12,332 nucleotides of DNA, taken from assembly GCA_027489295.1 (NCBI GenBank), contig JAIYAA010000063.1, forward strand, positions 1-12,332, written 5' to 3'. Below the pieces are notes generated by a model. The model had not been told where the DNA came from. It saw only the letters and a list, made by a program, of their open reading frames with translations, and did not search any database. This DNA is from Sphingomonadales bacterium (GTDB taxonomy: Bacteria; Pseudomonadota; Alphaproteobacteria; Sphingomonadales; Sphingomonadaceae). The translations under genes were made by a program, and so were the position numbers. Shown one piece after another: positions 6,288 through 12,332 of the stretch. Within the stretch, counting starts at the first letter, position 1. Each line of letters opens with the position of its first letter.

Positions 6288-7739
6288 ATGGGCGTCCGGT
6301 TGATCATCGACAACGAAGGCGTGGTTGCAGAGGGTGGCGCCGTGTTTCAGCGCCGCAACCCGATGAGCGGATTGCCCGTGACGACGGCAGCTGCAGCCAG
6401 CGTCGCCGACGCCGCTCGTGCAGCGGAATCCGCGCATCGCGCCTTTGAAGGCTGGTCGCGCACGGGGCCGAGTGAGCGCCGCAAGATCCTGCTCGCAGCG
6501 GCCGATCGTCTGGAGGCGAAAGTCGAGGCGATCAGCACCGCCATGGCCGCCGAGGTTGGTGCGTCGGGTCTGTGGGGCGGCTTCAATGTCTTCGCTGCTG
6601 CAGCGCTTGTCCGCGAGGCAGCGGGCCTGACCACCCAGATCCAGGGCGAGACGATCCCGACGGACAAGCCCGCGACACTGTCGATGACGCTGCGCCAGCC
6701 CGTCGGCGTGATCCTTAGCATCGTGCCGTGGAACGGGCCGGTGATCCTGGCAGCGCGCGCGATCGCCTATCCCATTGCCTGCGGGAACACGGTGATCTTC
6801 CGTGGCTCGGAAATGAGTCCGCGGACGCACGCGCTGGTCGCGGAGGCATTCCACGAGGCAGGCCTGCCAGCCGGCGTACTCAACTTCGTGATCAATGCGC
6901 CGGAGGATGCGCCGAAGATCATCGAGGCGCTGATTGCGCATCGGGCCGTGCGGAGAATCAACTTCACCGGCTCGACGCGGGTCGGGCGGATCATCGCCGA
7001 GACGGCTGGTCGCAACCTGAAGCGCTGTTTGCTGGAACTTGGCGGCAAGGCCCCGCTGGTCGTGCTGGATGACGCGGATATCGACGGCGCCGTGAATGCC
7101 GCGATCTTTGGTTCCTTCCTGTACCAGGGCCAAATCTGCATGTCGACAGAGCGCTTCGTGGTCGACGAAGCGGTCGCCGACACCTTCGTCGAGCGCTTCG
7201 CGGCGCGGGCCGCCGCGCTGCCCGCAGGCGACCCGCTGACGAATCCGGGTTGCGTCATCGGCCCAATAATTGACAGCGGATCCGGTATCAGGATCAACGC
7301 GATGCTGGAGGATGCGCTCGCCAAGGGGGCGAAGATCGTGGCGGGCGGGCCGGCCGACGGCGTGACTATGGCGGCGACGATCGTTGACCATGTAAAGCCG
7401 GGAATGACGATCTATGACGAGGAGACGTTTGGGCCTGTCACGACAATTGTCCGGGTCAGCGGCGTGGAGGAGGCCGTGCGCGTTGCCAACGACACCGAAT
7501 ATGGCTTGGCCGCCGCCGTCTTTGGACGCGATAGCCACCGCGCTTTTGAGGTCGCCAAGCGCATCGATGCGGGGCATGTCCATGTCAACGGAGCCACCGT
7601 TCAGAACGAGCCGCAGGCGCCCTATGGCGGCATGAAGAACAGCGGCTATGGTCGCTTCGATGGCCGGGCGGTCATTGATGAATTTACCGAACTCAAATGG
7701 GTTACAATCGAACCGGCGGGCCAGCCCTATCCGGTCTAA
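6288..7739 (+). CDS. nahF: salicylaldehyde dehydrogenase, NahF-like (ALDH superfamily)
   Basis: This enzyme oxidises an aromatic aldehyde to its acid with NAD(P); salicylaldehyde to salicylate is the best guess. Its 483 residues equal the length I recall for NahF of naphthalene plasmids, and long blocks match that protein from memory, for example TQIQGETIPTDK (116-127), SMTLRQPVG (132-140) and the C-terminal RFDGRAVIDEFTELKW. Active-site residues are N149 (PWNG), E250 (LELGGK) and C284 (GQICMS); FTGSTRVG (226-233) is the nucleotide-binding loop. R172 in FRGSE stands where most ALDHs, including NahF, have Lys. The ATG at 6288 has AGGAG at 6274-6278, nine bases upstream. It is divergent from the alcohol dehydrogenase and followed 68 bases later by the regulator. 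Benzaldehyde or vanillin dehydrogenase are alternatives. Confidence 0.82.
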   Translation: MGVRLIIDNEGVVAEGGAVFQRRNPMSGLPVTTAAAASVADAARAAESAHRAFEGWSRTGPSERRKILLAAADRLEAKVEAISTAMAAEVGASGLWGGFNVFAAAALVREAAGLTTQIQGETIPTDKPATLSMTLRQPVGVILSIVPWNGPVILAARAIAYPIACGNTVIFRGSEMSPRTHALVAEAFHEAGLPAGVLNFVINAPEDAPKIIEALIAHRAVRRINFTGSTRVGRIIAETAGRNLKRCLLELGGKAPLVVLDDADIDGAVNAAIFGSFLYQGQICMSTERFVVDEAVADTFVERFAARAAALPAGDPLTNPGCVIGPIIDSGSGIRINAMLEDALAKGAKIVAGGPADGVTMAATIVDHVKPGMTIYDEETFGPVTTIVRVSGVEEAVRVANDTEYGLAAAVFGRDSHRAFEVAKRIDAGHVHVNGATVQNEPQAPYGGMKNSGYGRFDGRAVIDEFTELKWVTIEPAGQPYPV

Positions 7740-7749
7740 TGGAAACTCC

Positions 7750-7782
7750 CGGCTGGCTGCTGATTTAAGCGGTAGCCAGCCG
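7750..7782 (+). other. perfect 9-bp inverted repeat between dehydrogenase and regulator
   Basis: CGGCTGGCT (7750-7758) pairs fully with AGCCAGCCG (7774-7782) around a 15-base loop. It starts ten bases after the dehydrogenase stop, and the GGAGGTGA ribosome site of the regulator follows a few bases later. No T-run follows, so it is not a standard intrinsic terminator. It could stabilise the upstream mRNA end, cause partial termination, or mask the regulator's ribosome site. Confidence 0.5.
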
Positions 7783-7807
7783 CGGGTGGAGGTGAATAGA
7801 AGCGAGG

Positions 7808-8590
7808 ATGGACCAGGAAACGACTGACGAGCCTGCCGGACGGCGGCGGGGTATTCAATCTGTTGAGATCGGACTGCGGGTTCTGCAGACGATCAGTGCG
7901 CTCGGTGCACCCTCCACGCTGAGCACGATCTCCCAGGCCTGCGAGATGGCACCGCCGCAGGTGCATCGCTATCTGCAGAGCCTGATCGCAAGCGGTATGG
8001 CGCGGCAGGAGGCCGGAACCGGTAGGTACGATCTGGGGCCGGCGGCGATTCAACTGGGCCTTGCGGCCCTGGCTCGTACCGATGCCTTTCGCCTCGTCGA
8101 CACGCTGATCAGCGATTATACCCTGCGAACGGGCCAGACGGTGCAGATCGCGGCGCTGGGGCCACTTGGGCCCACGATCGTGCGCTGGTATGCTGGCAGC
8201 CCCGCGGTGGCGACGTCGCTGTCCGTCGGGTCGATCCTGCCGATGGTGCATTCGGCAACCGGGCAGACCTTTCTCGCTTTCGCACCGCGTGCCGTCACGC
8301 AAGCGCTGATCGCTAAGGAATTGCGACGCTCGCCGATGACGCGTGCTGAGCTGGACGACCTCTGCGCGCGGATCCGAGCCTCGGGCCGGGCCCATGTCAG
8401 CGGCACGGTCATCCCCGGTCTGTACGCGACGGCCTTCCCGATCTTCAATCTGCAGGGGCGGCCGATTTTGACCGCGACCCTGTTGTGGCCTGCGGTTCTG
8501 GACGACAGCGGCCAGCGCGAAGCCGAGGACGAGCTCGCCGGGATCTGCCGCCAGATCAGTACTCAGCTGGGATGGCAGTCGACCGACTGA
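7808..8590 (+). CDS. IclR-family transcriptional regulator
   Basis: This is a DNA-binding regulator of 260 residues, standard for IclR proteins. The N-terminal winged helix-turn-helix spans about 17-77: SVEIGLRVLQTISALG, then the recognition helix region MAPPQVHRYLQSLIASGMA (47-65) and the wing up to YDLG. The C-terminal effector domain (about 90-255) binds small aromatic or organic acids in characterised members and includes GTVIPGLYATAFPIFN. IclR regulators such as GenR control gentisate genes in other bacteria, so this one probably controls the dehydrogenase, the hydroxylase operon or the glucosidase, with salicylate or gentisate as a plausible effector (inference). The ATG at 7808 has a strong GGAGGTGA at 7788-7795, twelve bases away, rather long. 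It ends 3 bases from the converging glucosidase gene. Confidence 0.85.
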   Translation: MDQETTDEPAGRRRGIQSVEIGLRVLQTISALGAPSTLSTISQACEMAPPQVHRYLQSLIASGMARQEAGTGRYDLGPAAIQLGLAALARTDAFRLVDTLISDYTLRTGQTVQIAALGPLGPTIVRWYAGSPAVATSLSVGSILPMVHSATGQTFLAFAPRAVTQALIAKELRRSPMTRAELDDLCARIRASGRAHVSGTVIPGLYATAFPIFNLQGRPILTATLLWPAVLDDSGQREAEDELAGICRQISTQLGWQSTD

Positions 8591-8593
8591 CGG

Positions 8594-10804
8594 TCAGGGG
8601 CGCCACCGCTCACCCTCGAGCCTGACCGTGGCGGTCGGGCCGAGGTCCTCGGCGCTCGCGCCCAGCGCGAAACCATAGTTGCCCGCCGCGATCGTCCAAC
8701 CGCGCTTCTGCCAGTCGGCAAGGAGGCGTCGGTCCAGCGCAACGTTGAGCGTACGGCTCTCGCCCGGTGCTAGCATGACCTTCTCAAATCCGACGAGCCG
8801 CTGGTGCAGCCCGGAGGGCGTCGACACCAGATAGACCTGCGCGACAGCGGCGCCTGCGCGGGCGCCGGTATTGCGTACGGTGAAGCTGGCCTCTCCCTTG
8901 GCGATCTTCAGATCTGAAAGGACGAAGCTGGTATAGCTGAGCCCGAAGCCGAACGGGAAGAGTGCCTTCTGCGCCTTCCGTGCGTTCCAGCGATAGCCAA
9001 CGTCAGCGCCCTCGATGGCGTAGTTCACCGAGAGCGTCTGACCCGGCGCGCCCTTGCCAAGGAAGTCGGGATCGACCGTTGAACTGCCATCGAGTTCGGG
9101 CCTGGGCAACTGCGCGACGTCGGTCGGAAAGGTGATCGGCAGGCGTCCGCTCGGGTTCGTCTCCCCGAACAGGACCGAGGCGATCGCCTCGCCGCCGCGC
9201 GCGCCCGGATACCAGGCTTCCAGGACAGCAGCGGTCTTCCCTAACCATGGCATTGTGACAGCGCTACCGGTCTGGAGCACGACGACGGTGTTAGGATTTG
9301 CCTCGGCAACCGCCCAGATCAATGCATCCTGGCCACGCGGCAGAGACAGATCCGGACTGTCGATTCCCTCGCTTTGCCATTGATTGGCAAACAGGATGAC
9401 GACATCGGCGCGCTTGGCTTCCTCCACTGCCTCGCTGATATAGGCGCCGTTGCGATAATGGATCTCCGCCTGGGGCGCGCGGGCGCGGATTGCCGCGAGT
9501 GGGGGTAGCGCACGCTGATACTGCTCGGTCAGCAAGCCCGCGAACGGGCCGGTACCACCGTAGGATACGGTTGCAGCGGCGCCGCCGTCGAGGTGGACCT
9601 GACTCGATCCTCCGCCGGAGAGCACGCCAGAATCGGCATAGCCGCCGATGACGGCGATCCGCCGAACCGTGCCGGCGAGGGGCAGGGCGCCCTGCCGGTT
9701 GCGCAGCAGCACGATGGCTTCCTTCGCGACCTGTTCCGCCACTGCCGCATTGGCGGCCCGGTCGATCGCCTGGCCAGGCGTCGGAGGATGGGCGTCGAGG
9801 CCGTTGGCGTAGATCGCGTAGAGGATGCGCCTATTCATGTCGGAAAGCCTGGCGCGGAACGCCCGGTCCTGCGCGGCGGCGTCCCTGAGCTTTGCTCCGA
9901 AATACAGTGCCGGATCTAGCTGTGCGCCCGATTGCTGATCGAGCCCCTTGAGCGCGAATTCCAGCCCGTGAACCGCGCCCCAGTCGGACATGACGAAGCC
10001 TTTGTAGCCCCATTCGCGCTTCAGCACTCGGTTGAGCAGGAAGTCGTTGCCGCAGGCCTGGGCGCCATTGACCTGGTTGTACGCGCACGTCACCGCGCCG
10101 GGCTTGCCACGCTCGATCGCGATCTGAAACGCCAGGAGATCGCTTTCGCGCAAGCTCGGCTCGTCGATCCCCGCATCGACGAAATGCCGTCCGGTTTCCT
10201 GCGCATTGAGCGCGAAATGCTTGACCGTCGAAATTACATGGTTCGACTGCACGCCAGCGATCGCGGCGCCGGCCAGCATGCCTGACAGAAGCGGATCCTC
10301 GGCGAAATATTCGAAGGTGCGGCCGTTGCGGGGCTCGCGCACCAGGTTGACGCCGCCGGCAAGCAGGATGTTGAAGCCCTTGGCACGCGCTTCACTGCCG
10401 ATCATCGCACCGCCGCGCTCCACAAGCGTCGGATTCCAGGTGGCGCCCATAGCGGTGCCCGACGGCAGCGCCGTGGCACCGCCATCGCCGCGCAACCCGC
10501 CCAGGAAGGACACGCCCAGGCTCGCGTCGGTCTCGCGCAGCGCAGGCACGTGCAGACGCTCGATTCCTCCAACGAAGCCCGCGCCATAGAGCGCACCCGG
10601 GGGAAGCCGAAAACCCTCGCCATAAGGGAAGGCAATGTCGCCATGAGTGAGAACGACCCGCTCGTCGGGCGTCATCGCCTGCTCTGTGGCTGCGGCGCGC
10701 TCCTCGGCGGACAGCTGGTGATCCTGAGTCTGGGCATGGGCGGCATCGAGCGCGGCCAGGCCGAAGATCAGGATTGCGACTGTGCGGTTGCGCCGGGACA
10801 TCAC
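8594..10804 (-). CDS. secreted GH3 family beta-glucosidase
   Basis: This hydrolase probably removes terminal beta-glucose from aryl or oligosaccharide glucosides. It has 736 residues. A signal peptide (1-24, positive MMSRRNR, hydrophobic core, cleavage after AHA) indicates export to the periplasm or beyond. The TIM-barrel domain holds K195-H196 (TVKHFALN) and the nucleophile D274 (GFVMSDWG). The second alpha/beta domain carries the likely acid/base E479 (QSEGID). A fibronectin-III-like domain follows (about 630-725, starting after PFGFGLSYT). All three domains are complete. GTG at 10804 is seven bases from GGAG (10815-10812); the next codon, ATG at 10801, is an equally possible start. It sits beside aryl-alcohol and salicylaldehyde dehydrogenases, so salicin or a related phenolic glucoside is an attractive substrate; sphingomonad GH3 enzymes acting on plant saponin glucosides are also known. 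Confidence 0.87.
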   Translation of the reverse strand: MMSRRNRTVAILIFGLAALDAAHAQTQDHQLSAEERAAATEQAMTPDERVVLTHGDIAFPYGEGFRLPPGALYGAGFVGGIERLHVPALRETDASLGVSFLGGLRGDGGATALPSGTAMGATWNPTLVERGGAMIGSEARAKGFNILLAGGVNLVREPRNGRTFEYFAEDPLLSGMLAGAAIAGVQSNHVISTVKHFALNAQETGRHFVDAGIDEPSLRESDLLAFQIAIERGKPGAVTCAYNQVNGAQACGNDFLLNRVLKREWGYKGFVMSDWGAVHGLEFALKGLDQQSGAQLDPALYFGAKLRDAAAQDRAFRARLSDMNRRILYAIYANGLDAHPPTPGQAIDRAANAAVAEQVAKEAIVLLRNRQGALPLAGTVRRIAVIGGYADSGVLSGGGSSQVHLDGGAAATVSYGGTGPFAGLLTEQYQRALPPLAAIRARAPQAEIHYRNGAYISEAVEEAKRADVVILFANQWQSEGIDSPDLSLPRGQDALIWAVAEANPNTVVVLQTGSAVTMPWLGKTAAVLEAWYPGARGGEAIASVLFGETNPSGRLPITFPTDVAQLPRPELDGSSTVDPDFLGKGAPGQTLSVNYAIEGADVGYRWNARKAQKALFPFGFGLSYTSFVLSDLKIAKGEASFTVRNTGARAGAAVAQVYLVSTPSGLHQRLVGFEKVMLAPGESRTLNVALDRRLLADWQKRGWTIAAGNYGFALGASAEDLGPTATVRLEGERWRP

Positions 10805-10961
10805 AGGCTCTCTCCACCATTGTTATGGCGAGAGTCGCCTGGACAACCCGCCTTTGAGTGTTGCGTACTGTGAAAGAGATTGCATATTGGGATTGACGGG
10901 TCGAGGCCCATGCGCGACGTTCTGCGTTAAAATCACCGAATCTCAGAATGTCTGCCCGCCC

Positions 10962-11966
10962 ATGGACCTGCGTCGCGACGGCGGAAACGGGGAGAGCGCG
11001 GGGGTACGCGGAATTTTTTTGACTAAGACCGGCCTGATGGCGGCTTTGCTGATTTCGGTTCCCGCAGCGGCGCAGCAAGCTCCTACCGCAGAAGTTCGCG
11101 GCTTGCGAGAAGGGTACCGCGCCCTGATCCCCGGCGCGGGGCCCCCCGACAAGGTCGCGCAGGTTCGAACCATCGCCATAGCCGGCGCAAAGGATCAGCC
11201 AGTGCTCCCGGCGCGGGTATATGTGCCCCTGGGAAGCAAAGGACCGCTTCCGACCCTGCTGTATCTGCATGGTGGCGGCTGGGCTTCGGGCGACTTCGAC
11301 ACCACGACGTGATGCTCCGTACGCTTGCAAATTGTTCCAGCGCGCTCGTTGTGGCACTTGAGTATCGCCTGGCGCCGGAACATCCCTATCCTGCAGGGCT
11401 TGAGGACGCCTATCGCGCCGTTTTGTGGCTGGCCGCCAGCGGAGACGGGATCGGCGGCGATCGCACGCGGATCGCCGTCGCCGGCGACAGTGCGGGCGGC
11501 AACCTGTCTGCAGCCCTGTGCCAATTGTTACGCGAGCGCGCCGGGCCGCGGCTACTAGCGCAGCTGCTGCTCTATCCAAATGTGGGCAATTCGAGGGACA
11601 CGATTTCCTGGCAGACCTTGGGCACCAAGAGCTTTCCGACCATCGAGTCGATGCAGCGCGTGCTTCGCCTGTATCTGCCGGCCGGCGGGCCGGGCGTCGA
11701 CGATCCCCTCGTGTCGCCACTTCGGGGAGACTTGCGCGGCCTGCCGCCCGGCCTGGTGCTGGTCGGCGGCAGTGATCCGCTCAAGGACGAAGGGCGCGCC
11801 TATGCCGACAAGCTTCGGACGGCGGGCGTCGAGGCGGGGTTTTCGAATTTCCCATTGCTCCGCACGGCTTTGTCCAGTTCTTCAAGAATCGGAAGGATAA
11901 TCCCGCGGTGACGAGGCGATGGACCTTGCTGCGGCCTTTCTTCGCGGGCGTTTCGCCGCCCGATAG
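10962..11966 (+). pseudogene. HSL-type alpha/beta-hydrolase esterase, broken by three apparent one-base deletions
   Basis: All parts of a hormone-sensitive-lipase-like esterase are present, but in successive frames. A secretion-type stretch (TGLMAALLISVPAAAQQ, 11028-11078) and the oxyanion motif HGGGW (11268-11282) are in the first frame, which stops at 11310. Nucleophile Ser in GDSAGGN (codon 11489-11491) and catalytic Asp in SDPLKDEG (codon 11774-11776) are in the second. The catalytic His in HGFVQFFKN (codon 11863-11865) is in the third. The normal ending DEAMDLAAAFLRGRFAAR then TAG at 11966 is in a fourth reading, back in the first frame. One added C near 11302, one C in 11851-11853 and one G near 11907 would restore a continuous protein of about 330 residues. 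As read, the product lacks a complete triad. It could be a true pseudogene or sequencing error in short C/G runs. The start is uncertain: ATG 10962, TTG 11019 or ATG 11037. Confidence 0.75.
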
Positions 11967-12332
11967 GAAAGTGCGGGTCGGCCTCTCCAGGTTTTGTCAG
12001 GCATGCGCGGCGGCAGAATACACGCGGCCAGGCGCTTTCGGCGCTGACGGGATTCTGCCCCCACCATCTTCGCCAAGCGCGGGCGGTAGATCGCTCGGTC
12101 AGTTCAGGGCGGGCCCGACGTTCAACCCTGCAATCATGCGCGCACGTTCCCAATGAACGGTCATTCCCGAGCATGCCGAGGTGAAAGGGGCGACGCTTGG
12201 CAAGCCGCATCGCAGCGCGCGACGCGATCGTGATCATTCCAAAGCAGTCGCCTTGCGCTGGGCTTGTGGCCGCGGTGGTGCGCGCATCCTTGTCGCCGCC
12301 AAATGAAGATCATTGTCGCTCGGAGCAGGCGA
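11967..12332. other. right-hand region without recognisable gene
   Basis: The overlapping open frames here, including one of 145 codons on the minus strand from 12237 back into the esterase remnant, have compositions rich in Arg, Ala and Pro as expected from GC-rich non-coding sequence, and match no family I recognise. No tRNA-like cloverleaf or clear insertion-sequence end was found by eye. A decayed gene or an undetected frameshift cannot be excluded, given the frame damage just to the left. Confidence 0.4.

Noticed and set aside
6147..7583. 478-codon open frame on the minus strand opposite the aldehyde dehydrogenase
   Set aside because: Its Arg/His/Asp-rich composition is typical of antisense frames; the plus-strand ALDH has all catalytic motifs.
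10392..11720. 442-codon minus-strand open frame spanning the glucosidase N-terminus and the esterase
   Set aside because: It is out of frame with the GH3 gene, crosses two supported genes and their intergenic region, and looks low-complexity and Arg-rich.
11800..12237. 145-codon minus-strand open frame at the right end
   Set aside because: It overlaps the conserved C-terminal esterase motifs on the other strand and shows no recognisable domain.

Overview
The window reads as a chromosomal or plasmid segment of a GC-rich alphaproteobacterium, most likely a sphingomonad (Sphingomonas, Novosphingobium or Sphingobium type). This rests on base composition, on tightly overlapping genes with purine-rich ribosome sites, and on the flavour of the proteins, such as a putidaredoxin-type ferredoxin feeding a Rieske oxygenase and a secreted GH3 glucosidase. 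The taxon is an inference; there is no rRNA or other marker.

Layout. Positions 1-459 hold no gene I can support, only the leader and a plausible promoter of the next operon. Positions 460-4932 are one tightly packed plus-strand operon of six genes: Rieske oxygenase large and small subunits (salicylate 5-hydroxylase type), a [2Fe-2S] ferredoxin, gentisate 1,2-dioxygenase, fumarylpyruvate hydrolase and maleylpyruvate isomerase. It ends in a hairpin with a T-run at 4946-4980. On the minus strand, 4981-6108 encodes a zinc-dependent aryl-alcohol dehydrogenase. Divergent from it, 6288-7739 encodes a NahF-like salicylaldehyde dehydrogenase, followed on the same strand by an IclR-family regulator (7808-8590). 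A minus-strand gene for a secreted GH3 beta-glucosidase (8594-10804) converges on the regulator with a 3-base gap. Divergent from it, 10962-11966 is a hormone-sensitive-lipase-type esterase whose frame is broken three times, each time by what looks like one missing base. The last ~370 bases show no recognisable gene.

How the genes fit together (inference from families and order). The glucosidase could release salicyl alcohol (saligenin) from a plant glucoside such as salicin. The alcohol dehydrogenase would make salicylaldehyde, the NahF-like enzyme salicylate, and the Rieske hydroxylase gentisate. The dioxygenase would open the ring to maleylpyruvate, the isomerase would give fumarylpyruvate, and the hydrolase would yield fumarate and pyruvate. 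The broken esterase would suit removal of acyl groups from esterified salicinoids. Each step has a candidate gene here except the ferredoxin reductase and any transporter. The gentisate part is well supported; the glucoside-to-saligenin part is a hypothesis drawn from gene neighbourhood.
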